A stretch of 64,000 nt of DNA. Origin: Ambrosia x helenae (Eukaryota; Streptophyta; Magnoliopsida; Asterales; Asteraceae). Under the pieces are notes generated by a model. It was not told where the DNA came from. It saw only the letters and a list, made by a program, of their open reading frames with translations, and did no database searches. Position numbers and translations under genes: made by a program. Below, in pieces: positions 23,258-35,504 of the stretch; position 1 is the stretch's first letter; each line of letters starts with the position of its first letter. The stretch spans positions 31,691,651 through 31,755,650 of the forward strand of contig CM061228.1 of assembly GCA_030844895.1 (NCBI GenBank), read 5' to 3'.

Positions 23258-25962
23258 TGTGACACCCGGCATATTCAGGTTAATACTTTTCATACTTTAC
23301 ATACATATGTTTCGTACTCTACATACATACGTTTCATACTTTGCATACATACGAGTCTACCTCAACGAAAACATTGAAAACAACTACTTAATATCATACT
23401 CGACCGGGTCGGTTGTGTCGTGTCGATGATTCGGGAATCATCAGGAGTCGTTACAATGGTCCGAGGGATCATTGGGTGTCGGTCCATAACCATGTGTACA
23501 AGGATTGGCGATTTGTAGAATCGCCGGGCTTATTGCACACACGCAAGTCTTGAGTCCCGAGAATTGGTGATCGGGTGGGAACGTGTTAGTTATCGTGCAT
23601 TACGTACTTATAATCATTATGCAACTTGTCGGTATGTGAAAACGTGTTTATATATGTTAAAATAGGGTTTAACGCGCCAAAAACCCGGATAGACATGCTA
23701 TAGGAGATTAGGCCACATGGGGTAGCCTAATCGCCAGTACAGGTAGTGAATAGAAGAGCCTTAGGGGCGAATAGGGGCTAATCGCTAGTTGCTACTAGCG
23801 ATTATAGCCCTACTCGCCTATAACCACCTCGTACTCGCCTGAACTGCATGTGACGACTAATAACGCCTATAAATACCACCCTTATGTTTCAAAACATCAT
23901 TTGTGAAACCCTAATACACCCCAAAGCCACCCCACACCTTATCCAACCTCTGCAACACGTTTTTGAGCAAGAAATTACATTTCCAAGCCTTACACCTTCT
24001 AATCTCACCATTTCAAGGTGTGTTCTTCATCCCAAACCTTTATAATGATATTGTTTTGATCCCTAAAGGTCCATACCTGATTTATAAACATTTGTGTCTT
24101 TGAAAACTCATTACAATCAGTTTCAAAACAAGCCCAAACATCTATACTTGTTTATGTGATGTATTCATGCAAGATAGGATTTTTATCGTTTAAACATGAT
24201 TGTTCTTGTGTTATTATTGTGTTTCTGATCTAAATGAGTTAATACGATGATAACCTAGGAGTTTGAAGGTTCATAGATGTGTAATATTGATATTAGGCGT
24301 TTTGACCCGTTTGAGTGATTATGGTGGATTGATGATGATATGTTGTGTTTTGTTGATTGTTTGAGGTTAGGGTTTACTCTAGGATGATGCTAGAATAGTA
24401 GGATATTGTTGGACAATGTCATTATGTGATGAAATCTGAATATATGCTATTTAGGGTAAGTTTTGCATGAGGATGTGATGTTTACATGATAATATTGCTA
24501 TTTTGGGAAAACACATGCATTCGGGACGGCTAGGGTGATGATAAACTAGGGGTTTTTGCTTGAAATAGTTTGGTTAATGTTTTGGGTTGGATATTGGGTG
24601 TTTACACATGTTTCGGATCTGATTTGGAGGGTTAAACGCGCAAAAAGGACGGAACAGATTAGAACTAGCGAATATGGGTCCTAATCGCCCTTATTATAGG
24701 CGATTGGCTCCCAATCGCCATTATTACTAGTGATTACAACCCTACTCGCCATTTTGACCCTCCTAATCACTAGTTGACTTTTCCTAATCACATGTTTGCT
24801 TCGTAATCGCGTGTACAGCTACTATATGTATATTTTAACATCCCGAAACACGAATTGACGCCTAGGAACATGATAGGAACCCCGTGACATGTCCAATGAC
24901 TTGGTAACATGTGTTCGGACTTAGTTATACATTAATTGACCGATATGTTAGACTAGGTGAACTCTTGCGCGTATTAAGTGTTTAATTGCATATGTTGCAT
25001 GATATCTTGCTTTCGGCTAACACGTGGGATGTCGGGTCACCAATGGGATGTCGGGCCTTGTCTGGTGTGGTGGGTTAAACTTTTAAACTTCATTTCATAT
25101 GTACACAGTTGTGGTCTGGACTGTTAGGGACTAATCAACCTACGGGTTGTTAGTCTAACACCTTATACGCTCGTCATGATAGGTCACCGGTATTTGGTGC
25201 CGTCTATTGAGCAGGTTTACTTGTCTTAGTGTGGGAAGCAACATCAGGTGAGTTTCACGGCCCACTTTATGTTTTACATTTCGGGGGAGACACATGCTTA
25301 TACATATTTCATAAATTATCATGTTATACTAGTGTTAAATTCATTTGTGCTATGCGATACGTAAAGTCCCGGGGAAACCATGAATATGCTGGATAGCATA
25401 ACGGGGGAAATGTGGATAGATCTATTGGGACTGACAGACCCCACCCGTCGGCTGGGAGCCGGGCGGGTGCATATTGTCTCGGTCATAAGCATAATCGTTT
25501 CGGGCAAAATCATATATCGTTGTCTGTAATGGTTTCCGGTCGTAGTAGTATTATTCATGCGTCTAGCTAACGCTATCATTTCTAACATAGTGATAACATG
25601 ATGGCTTTAATTACTTAAACGTTATATAAAACCTGTGAACTCACCGGCATTATTTGCTGACATTTTTAGCATGTTTGTCTCAAGTCGTTGAGGTAGCAGC
25701 TTATCATAGGAGCACGGAGTCTAACGGCGTCTAGGATTCATATGCATCTTACTTAGCTTTCTCAGACTTACGTACTTTTTCATTTTGGTTTGTAATAAAG
25801 TTTTATGCTTCCGCAGCGATGGATTATTTATGAAAACTTGATGGTTTGTTTATGTCGTTTTTACGTATCATATAGTGTCGTTTATTGTGACCGTTGACTT
25901 AGATCCTAGTTTGTCACGCGCCTCGCGGTAAAACCCCGCACGTGGAATTTGAGGGTGTGACA
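23258..25962 (+). repeat. 5' LTR of element B
   Basis: TATA box TATAAATA at 23878-23885, AATAAA at 25794-25799. It lacks the long 33-bp minisatellite of element A, which explains most of the length difference (2.7 versus 3.1 kb). Confidence 0.9.
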
Positions 25963-25965
25963 GAT

Positions 25966-25978
25966 TGGTATCAGAGCC
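25966..25978 (+). other. Primer-binding site of element B
   Basis: TGGTATCAGAGCC just inside the 5' LTR; initiator-Met type as in A, C and E. Confidence 0.85.
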
Positions 25979-27286
25979 AATGGTTATAGTGAACTAGGAC
26001 TGCATGTTGAGTCAAGTCTATAGCCGAGTCGCACACACTAGACGGTCACATTCATATAAGTCATGTCATATGGGGGATTTGCCGGGGTGTTAGTATTACA
26101 TTCGTTATTATCATTTATGCTTACATCATCTATCTATTACTCTTATTTCCTATCCTGTTCTTCATCTTCGTGCTGAAGACGAGAAGGCTTACTATCCTTG
26201 CACAGCAGTGGCGTACATTGGAGTGGCTTTGGCATCCTTCGGAGATTTGTCCAAGATTCGGACATCTCCCTTTCTATACTCCAATGGACACACTTGCTCG
26301 CACACATTATCGCACACTTGTACTTGCTGTTTTATATCTTGGGTGTTTTATCACGTAGAAGTTCTTATCTATTCTTGAACGTGGGTGCCTTGTGGTTTGA
26401 AAGTCAAGCTAGGAGCACGCATCGGGGACCATGTAGAGCGACTTATCATTTCGGGTGCACACGAAATAATAAGTTGAAATGCATGGAAATCCTGGTGGAC
26501 TCTGTGTTTGATCTGATGATCATGATGGAATCCGGTTCTCTGGTTGACCTTGTTACTTAGGATTTCTTGTTATCTGATCTGGAATCTGATGTCTTGTCTT
26601 TGGCCTTGACAGAAGATGGCAGGACGTCGTGGTGATCGCGTTGGTGGTCGCGTTGGTGGCCAGAATGGCGGTGGACATAATGGGGGTTGTGGTAACATCA
26701 GCATGACCCAGGTGCAGCTGAATAATCTGATCCAGGAGCATGTGGCAGCTGCTATTGCTGCGTAGCAGGCCGCCCAGCAGGGCCATGGTGATAATTTAAT
26801 TACCCCTACCCTCATTCCTTATCTTTTGTCGTGTGATGTTCATTTTCTGACCTGTGTTGCTTGTTGTAACAGGGAATGCTTTTCATCCTCCACCACCTCC
26901 ACCTCCTCCAGTCCACTGTACTTACAAGATGTTCCAGGACTGCAAGCCCCATAACTTCAGTGGGACTGAGGGAGCTGTGGGACTGCTTCGTTGGTTGGAG
27001 AAGGTCGAGTCTGCTTTCTCCATGTGTAACTGCCCAGAGGAGTTTCGTGTGAAATATGCTCCAGGGACATTTGAGGGACGTGCCTTGACTTGGTGGAATT
27101 CGACTGTGCAGACTATTGGTTTACTGGAGGCCCATGCGTTGCCACGGACCGAGTTTGTGTTTCGTTTGAAGATGGAGTATTGTCCCAGGGATGAGATTAA
27201 GAGTTTGGAGCACGAGCTGTGGAATCATCAGATAGTGAGATCTGAGATCGAGGAGTATACCACTCGCTACCATGAGTTGGCACTTT

Positions 27287-28583
27287 TGTAACACCCAACC
27301 GATGGCGGAAACATCGGGATGTCACGTATTGATGATTGTTCAGTAGCTCATGGTGAATAATAAATTTCATTAAATGATTTAAATAAATTACATACAATTG
27401 TTCTACAAGAATTCGTACATCAAATTGAATAAAACTATGCACACATCTTCAAGCATTAATTCAAATCTTCAAGCAAATAGAACCTGAAACATGTTAAGTT
27501 GAAAAGGTTTTGGGTCAACAAAAGTTGGTGAGAATTACATAGGTTTTTGAAAATTGAATAAAAATGTTGTGCAATTCATGTGTCATGTCAATCTAGTCCA
27601 TATGTGAGAACATACTAGAAATAAATCGAGTGCATAATCAACCCTGATGACTGTTATAATATGATACATACCATACGCTCATGGTTCACTTGAATATGTT
27701 ATGCGATAACAAACACCCACGCTACCTTTGTAGGAGGCACGTATCCGGGTGGGATTGTCAGTCCAATAGATCTATCAATGTATACCGTCGGCTTGTACGG
27801 AGTTAATGATTATGCTAGAATGGTGCTTACTCTAATCATGCTCAAGACATAATGCAACATAGAAAACACATAGACACATTGATGATTGAATTGCAATAAT
27901 GATGTTATAACATGTTTCACCCAAAAATGGTGATAAATAAAAGGGGCTATGTAAAACTCACCTTAGCAAAATGATATGTCTCGTAAAAAAAATAGAATAA
28001 TGTGTTGTGAATGTATGCGAGGCGAATCCCAAAGACTCAACAACGTAGCTAGTCCAAATTGAAGAAAACGAAAAAGAAAGAATATCAAGCTTCCAATTCG
28101 CCAATTACAAGAGCTTATAATCAAAGCTTCAATTGTAGAAGTAATAGACTATAGAAGAAAGGTATGAGGGAAAGTTTAATCGGATTGAAACAATCTATTT
28201 AGAGGTGCAAAGTATAATGGGTCATAGGTGGGTTTTTATACTAGTTTTGGAGTCAATTAGCCATTAAAATTGGTCAACACCATAAAGTAAGGTTTTATGA
28301 TGAATTGACTATTTGACTAAGACTTTGACTAGGACTTTGACTATTTGATTCAAGGCTTTATTTAAAAAAATCTTGTATGTGAAAAAAAAAAATTTAGAAT
28401 CATATTATTATTATTATTATTATTTATATACATTTATGTATGTATATAAGTTGTGAGTTAGGATAAATAAAGACTTAGGCACATTTGTATAATATTAATG
28501 ATAAAGGTGTAATAAAAAAAATATATATATATATAAGGGCTTTTTATGTATTAAAATTTTGGAGAAAATTTTGCGATTTTACA
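27287..28583 (-). repeat. 3' LTR of element C
   Basis: Left-hand LTR, 1297 bp. On the minus strand it runs from TGTAAAATCGC to GGTTGGGTGTTACA. Confidence 0.9.
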
Positions 28584-29019
28584 GTCTCCCCTACTTTTGG
28601 AAACTTCGTCCCGGAGTTTATTGAAAACACAGGGTTGAAGGTGATTGGGTAGAAATTAGGACAAGGGTGGTTTGGGAAGTTTCGAGTTAAGGCATGACAT
28701 AAATTTATAGGTAACAGAATAAACTGTTTCGAATAATTTGGATAAGAGTTTTGATATGTGTGAGTTTTAAGGGTTGGATTAGGTTCATCTGAAATAGCAA
28801 GGAGAATAAGAATCTTAAGTTTTAGGACTCCTAAAAGAAATGCATGAGTTGATTGACTATAGATAGACTAAATGAACTACCAGGTAACTAGAGTTTATAA
28901 TTGGTTATTTACTGAAAACCATGATAGAATTTCACACTACCTTAACGTACTGTAAATTCATGATTACGTTCCGGACCGCAATCACCAATTTACCTTACAT
29001 TAAAGTTTTGCGTCCTTCT

Positions 29020-29210
29020 ATATCTCCACCGATTGTTGAGCAGGTCCGATAGCCTCCACCAGTCGTGGAGTAGGTTGTAGGGCCTCTCCCGACTGTTGAA
29101 AAGGCATAATGACCTCTACCAATCGTTGAGTAGGTTCGATAGCCTCCACCAGTCGTGGAGCAGGTTGTAGGGCCTCTCCCGACTGTTGAAAAGGCATGAT
29201 GACCTCTATT
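29020..29210. repeat. 30/90-bp higher-order minisatellite in element C
   Basis: Units of about 30 bp (CTCCACCAGTCGTGGAGTAGG type) are ordered into a 90-bp period: AGTCGTGGAG recurs at 29061 and 29151 with matching surroundings. On the minus strand it reads as a 10-residue repeat frame, probably not a gene. Confidence 0.8.
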
Positions 29211-30029
29211 AAGTGCAGCATTTATTATACACATAGGTTGCAAATTGATAACATGTTTATGCAAGCAAGTATAACAAGCACAGTATATGAGTTGTAGTTG
29301 TATAGATTTATATAATTAGTTCACATTCAAACAATCATGTACCATGTAACAACTCTCAGACAAATATTTTATTACTTGAATCAAATAGCGTCAATACATA
29401 GAATAAAAGCAACCAATAGTCAAATGGTGAGACTTGCGGTTAGGTAGCTGGAGGATCTTGATCTCTGTTTAGTTTAGGGCATCGGTTACGGAAGTGATTT
29501 GGGTAATGAATGTTCAATAAGATATGGGTTGAATGAAGGACAATGAGGTAATATAAGGAATGTAATCATTTATTCATTTAATTAAAACGAATAAACGAAA
29601 ACGTTGACTTATCAAAGATTCTAAATTCTAATAACATATGAAGACATGCTTTAGCCTATAAGTGAACACTCATCCCGAGAATTCCCAGGTAGGCATCCGG
29701 GTCCCTCGTCTGATTGGGATATATGCGCAATGCCAGCCTAGACAGAAGACTCAGAATACAGGCGTTCACCCTTCCAGATTGCACGTGTTCATTATTAAAA
29801 TCTAGAACTTCGACGAGATCTCAAGGTGGTTCAGGCTAAAACCTGAGGATTTTGTCCTATTAGTCTAAGAGTAGATCCAATGGTGGAGAGCAACCTTCTT
29901 GTAAGGATGAAAGTAGGGATAAGAAGTAGGAGGGAGATAGAGAATAGCAAGTAAAAGAAGCAAGTACTAGTTAAATCCTATGGTTATAGACTAGATTATT
30001 TTTCTAATAACCTAATTCCCTATAACCAT

Positions 30030-30042
30030 GGCTCTGATACCA
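30030..30042 (-). other. Primer-binding site of element C
   Basis: TGGTATCAGAGCC on the minus strand, three bases from the 5' LTR edge at 30046. Confidence 0.85.
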
Positions 30043-30045
30043 ATC

Positions 30046-31359
30046 TGTAACACCCCAACCGATGGCGGAAACATCGGGATGTCACGTATTGATGATTGTT
30101 CAGTAGCTCATGGTGAATAATAAATTTCATTAAATGATTTAAATAAATTACATACAATTGTTCTACAAGAATTCGTACATCAAATTGAATAAAACTATGC
30201 ACACATCTTCAAGCATTAATTCAAATCTTCAAGCAAATAGAACCTGAAACATGTTAAGTTGAAAAGGTTTTGGGTCAACAAAAGTTGGTGAGAATTACAT
30301 AGGTTTTTGAAAATTGAATAAAAATGTTGTGCAATTCATGTGTCATGTCAATCTAGTCCATATGTGAGAACATACTAGAAATAAATCGAGTGCATAATCA
30401 ACCCTGATGACTGTTATAATATGATACATACCATACGCTCATGGTTCACTTGAATATGTTATGCGATAACAAACACCCACGCTACCTTTGTAGGAGGCAC
30501 GTATCGGGTGGGATTGTCAGTCCAATAGATCTATCAATGTATACCGTCGGCTTGTACGGAGTTAATGATTATGCTAGAATGGTGCTTACTCTAATCATGC
30601 TCAAGACATAATGCAACATAGAAAACACATAGACACATTGATGATTGAATTGCAATAATGATGTTATAACATGTTTCACCCCAAAAATGGTGATAAATAA
30701 AAGGGGCTATGTAAAACTCACCTTAGCAAAATGTTATGTCTCGTAAAAAAATAGAATAATGTGTTGTGAATGTATGCGAGGCGAATCCCAAAGACTCAAC
30801 AACGTAGCTAGTCCAACTTGAAGAAAACGAAAAAGAAAGAATATCAAGCTTCCAATTCGCCAATTACAAGAGCTTATAATCAAAGCTTCAATTGTAGAAG
30901 TAATAGACTATAGAAGAAAGGTATGAGGGAAAGTTTAATCGGATTGAAACAATCTATTTAGAGGTGCAAAGTATAATGGGTCATAGGTGGGTTTTTATAC
31001 TAGTTTTGGAGTCAATTAGCCATTAAAATTGGTCAACACCATAAAGTAAGGTTTTATGATGAATTGACTATTTGACTAAGACTTTGACTGTTTGACTAAG
31101 ACTTTGACTAGGACTTTGACTATTTGATTCAAGGCTTTATTTAAAAAAATCTTGTATGTGAAAAAAAAATTTAGAATCATATTATTATTATTATTATTAT
31201 TTATATACATTTATGTATGTATATAAGTTGTGAGTTAGGATAAATAAAGACTTAGGCACATTTGTATAATATTAATGATAAAGGTGTAATAAAAATATAT
31301 ATATATATATAAGGGCTTTTTATGTATTAAAATTTTGGAGAAAATTTTGCGATGTTACA
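30046..31359 (-). repeat. 5' LTR of element C
   Basis: Right-hand LTR, 1314 bp, nearly identical to 27287-28583. It contains a short AT-rich stretch with (TA)n and a TTTGACTA-type short tandem repeat near 31060-31125. Confidence 0.9.
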
Positions 31360-34300
31360 ACTTTTGTGCCCGGATTCTGTGACGCCTGAATATAAGGCTA
31401 TTGAGTTCTACATTAGTGGGTTGGTGCCTGAGGTTCGCGGGTTGGTGACCGCGAATGATGCTACTACACTTTGGGATACCATTCGGTTGGCTCATAGGCT
31501 GACTAAGCAGAAGGTTCAGGAGGGTGTTTTGCCTCCTAAGGGTACTGTGGTGAAGACCTCTGATGGCAACAAGAGGAAATGGGAGAGCGCGGGTAAGGGT
31601 ACAATTCATCCTCAGCAGCAGCAGCCAAGGAAGTTTGAGACTACGGGTTCGTCTTCTGGACAGAGGCAGGGTGGGTATACTGGTAGACTGCCTAAGTGTG
31701 ATCGTTGTGGGTATTATCATGTGGGGAATTGTAGTTATTGTACCCGTTGTAAGAAGAACGGGCATCAGGCCTAGACATGCAGGGTGAATATTCAGACTCA
31801 GCAACAGGTGGTTGCCCCTACTACTACTACTACCACTGCTGCACCTAGGGGTAATCAGGGATGCTACAACTGTGGGGAGACAGGGCACTTTAAGAAGGAC
31901 TGCCCCAAATTGAAGCAAGGGAATGCTGGGAGGAATGACAGGGGTAACGGGGGTGGCGGCAGGAACGCGCGCGCCTTCGTCATTGGGTCGGGCGAGGCCT
32001 GTCAGGATCCGGATACTGTTACTGGTACGTTTCTTCTTTGTGATCATTATGCCTCTGTTTTATTTGATTCGGGTGCCGACAAGAGTTTTATATCTGTTGA
32101 GTTTAGCACTGCTAGACATAGTACCGACGCCTTTAGAGGTTAAGTACTTAATTGAATTGGCTGATGGTAAGAATATTGAGGCAACTCATATTCTTAAGGG
32201 ATGCCAGTTGGAACTTTATGGGTTATGTTTTCCTATTGACCTCATGCCGGTGTCCTTGGGTAGTTTCGACGTTGTTGTGGGTATGGATTGGTTGTCTTTG
32301 TATCGTGTGGAAATCGTTTGCTTTGATAAAATCATTCGCCTTCCTCTCCCGGATGGAGAGATTCTTTTGGTTCATGGCGAGAAAAGTGGGGTTCCTTTGA
32401 GCATCATTTCGTGTATGAAAGCGTATAAGTATTTACGTAAAGGGTATTCTGCTATCTTAGCTCTTGTTTCGGTTTCATCTGATAATGAGAAGAGGATCGA
32501 GGACATTCCAGTTGTTCGTGATTTTCCCGACGTATTTTCCGACGATTTGCCTGGTCTTCCACCTCACCGTCAGGTTGAATTTAACATTGATCTTGCGCCC
32601 GATGCTGCACCTATAGCCCGAGCCCCTTACCGCCTTGCACCTCCCGAGATGCAAGAATTATCTAATCAACTGCAGGAGTTGTTGGAAAAAGGATTCATTC
32701 GACCTAGTTCATCCCCGTGGGGAGCTCCTATCCTATTTGTCAAAAAGAAAGATGGGAGCCTTCGCATGTGCATTGACTACCAGGAACTGAACAAAGTAAC
32801 CATCAAGAATTATTACCCACTTCCTCGTATTGATGATTTATTCGATCAGCTCCAAGGTTCCAGATTTTATTCCAAGATAGATCTGAGGTCTGGATATCAT
32901 CAATTGCGGGTGCAAGAAGCTGACATTCCAAAGACCGCCTTTCGTACACGTAATGGCCACTTCGAGTTCCTGGTCATGCCCTTCGGTCTCACGAATGCAC
33001 CTGCTGTTTTCATGGACTTGATGAACCGCGTTTGCAAGCCCTATCTTGATAAATTCGTCATCGTGTTTATTGACGATATTTTGGTTTATTCTAAGAACGA
33101 GACGGATCATGAGGAACACTTACGGTTAGTCTTGGAACTTTTGAGACGGGAGCAGTTGTATGCTAAGTTCTCAAAGTGTGATTTCTGGTTACGTGAAGTT
33201 CAATTCCTATGGCATGTGGTTAATGAACTGGGAATTCATGTCGATCCGACCAAGATCAAAGCTATTAAAGACTGGGAAGCACCAAAGACACCATCTGAGG
33301 TGCGGCAATTCCTAGGTCTTGCGGGTTACTATCGTCGTTTCATTGAGGGATTTTCGAAGATCGCTCAACCCCTCACCACTCTTTCCCAGAAGGACCGAAA
33401 GTTTGACTGGGGAGAACCGCAGGAATCAGCATTTCAGATGCTGAAGCTTAAACTTTGTTCTGCACCTATCTTATCCTTACCTGAGGGTACGGATGATTTC
33501 GTTGTGTACTGCGACGCTTCTATTCGTGGTCTCGGTTGTGTGTTAATGCAACGCGGGAAGGTTATTGCCTATGCTTCTCGTCAACTTAAGGTCCATGAGA
33601 AGAACTCCACTACTCATGATTTGGAGTTGGGTGCAGTGATCTTTGCGTTGAAAATCTGGAAACATTACTTGTACGGTATCAAGTGCGAAGTATACACCGA
33701 TCACAAGAGTCTCCACCATATCTTCGACCAGAAGGTGTTAAACATGCGGCAGCGTCGCTGGGTTGAACTCCTGAACGATTATGACTGTGCTATCAAGTAC
33801 CATCCTGGCAAGGCGAACGTTGTGGCGGACGCCTTGAGCAGGAAGGAGTCTGTGAAACCTCGTCGTGTTCGAGCCTTACAGCTCACCATTCATTCCTCGT
33901 TGCCTGACCAAATCCGTTCTGCACAATTGGAAGCTTTGAAGGAGGAAAACCTTAAGGCTGAAACCATGCATGGTGCCGATAAGCACCTCGAGCTCAGGTC
34001 TGATGGCCTGCATTATTTTGCCGAACGAATTTGGGTTCCTTTATTTAGGGGTTTGCGGGAGCTTGTCATGGACGAAGCTCACAAATCACGGTATTCTATT
34101 CATCCGGGTTCCGATAAGATGTATCAGGACCTAAAGATACTCTATTGGTGGCCCAACATGAAGGCTGACATAGCTTCGTATATCAGCAAATGCCTGACCT
34201 GTGCTAAGGTCAAGGTGGAGTACCAGAAGCCGTCTGGTCTTCTACAACAACCAGAAATTCCGGAATGGAAATGGGAACGGATTACAATGGATTTTGTGAC

Positions 34301-35383
34301 CAAACTTCCAAAGTCTCCCAGTGGTTGTGACATGATCTGGGTGATTATCGACCGGTTGACAAAGTCCGCACACTTCCTCGCTATTAAGGAAACCGACAGT
34401 CTGGAGCGGTTGTCTCGTATCTATATTAAGGAAGTGGTTTCCAAGCACGGGGTACCCGTCTCTATCATCTCCGATCGTGATTCCTGTTTCGCTTCCGTTT
34501 CTGGAAGCAATTGCATAAAGCGTTAGGTACTCAACTGGACATGAGCACCGCATATCATCCACAAACTGATGGTCAGAGTGAGAAGACGATTCAGACGCTT
34601 GAAGACATGCTTCGAGCATGTGTCATCGATTTTGGTAAGAGTTGGGAGGTTCACCTGCCGCTGGTGGAGTTCTCTTACAACAATAGTTACCACTCTAGCA
34701 TTATGGCGGCACCGTTCAAGGCTCTGTATGGACGGAAGTGCCGGTCTCCTCTTTGTTGGGCCGAGGTGGGCGAGAGCCAACTCACTGGTCCAGAAATGGT
34801 GTACGAAACTTCCGAAAAGATCGTACAAATTCGTAATCGTATGGCGGCAGCTCGTGATCGCCAAAAGAGCTACGCCGATCGTCATCGCAAACCTTTGGAG
34901 TTTCAGGTTGGCGACAGGGTCTTATTAAAGGTATCTCCATGGAAGGGCGTTATACGCTTCGGGAAGCGCGGCAAACTTAACCCTCGTTATGTTAGACCGT
35001 TCCCAATCCTGGAATGTATTGGGCCGGTGGCATACAGACTTGACTTACCAGTCGAGCTTAGTAGCGTGCATAATGTCTTCCATGTCTCGAATCTTAAGAA
35101 GTGCTTGGCTGACGAATCTCTCGTGGTTCCTCTCGAAGAAATCAAAGTTCATGATCGTTTACGTATTGTGGAGGAACCGGTCGAAATCCTTGATTATAAG
35201 ATTCGTAGCCTTCGTCGGAGTAAAATCCGCATCGTCAAGGTTCGTTGGAATTCAAATCGTGGACCGGAGTTCATGTGGGAACGGGAAGATCAGATGATGG
35301 CCAAGTACCGTCATCTATTTCCTAAGCGTGCTTTTGAATTGAACTATGTTGCTTCCAAAACTAAATGAATCTCGGGTCGAGAT

Positions 35384-35504
35384 TCCTTTCAACTGGGGGA
35401 TGAGGTAACAACGGGAAAATTTTTCTTTTCTTTCTTCCTTTCATCTCTTCATCTCCGGACTTCATTTAATTTTCGGGACGAAAATTCTTTCAACTGGGGG
35501 ATGA
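35384..35504 (+). other. Duplicated polypurine-tract region, element B
   Basis: TTCAACTGGGGGATGA occurs at about 35388-35403 and again at 35489-35504, the latter directly before the 3' LTR. The arrangement is the same as in element A. Confidence 0.75.

Larger units (their letters stand above)
27287..31359 (-). mobile_element. Element C: non-autonomous family-2 LTR retrotransposon
   Basis: Inserted in the gag of element B with a perfect 5-bp duplication ACTTT (27282-27286 and 31360-31364). LTRs 27287-28583 and 30046-31359 are nearly identical by eye, differing by a few bases and a roughly 20-bp TTTGACTAAGAC insertion, so it is young. The reverse-strand primer-binding site at 30030-30042 and purine tract at 28584-28597 (AAAAGTAGGGGAGAC on the minus strand) show minus orientation. 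Only about 1.46 kb lies between the LTRs, with no gag or pol; proteins must have come from a relative. It shares LTR ends with E and with the solo LTR at 58177-60530. Confidence 0.93.
26616..35368 (+). pseudogene. gag-pol: gag-pol of element B, interrupted by element C
   Basis: Polyprotein for capsid, protease, RT/RNase H and integrase. Exon 1 26616-26787/26790 (with an in-frame TAG near 26764), intron to 26872, gag exon 2 26873-27286, then element C, resuming at 31365. Zinc knuckles include CYNCGETGHFKKDC; an in-frame TAG sits at 31771-31773. Protease has FDSGADKSF. A frameshift near 32110 moves to the frame that holds RT (FIDDILVYS active site), RNase H (YCDAS, LELGAV, YTDHKSL) and integrase (His-His-Cys-Cys region, then TMDFVTK and IISDRDS). 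A second frameshift near 34496 precedes the catalytic-Glu region (HPQTDGQSE). The C-terminus (HNVFHVSNLKKC, then IVKVRWNS and FMWEREDQM) is a chromodomain. Stop at 35366-35368. Confidence 0.9.

Noticed and set aside
28995..29264. 89-codon Gly/Thr/Ser-rich frame on minus
   Set aside because: Product of the 30/90-bp minisatellite in element C; no independent coding evidence.
31355..32047. 230-codon open frame on the minus strand
   Set aside because: Antisense shadow of gag-pol of element B; no homology to known proteins and it follows gag codon structure.
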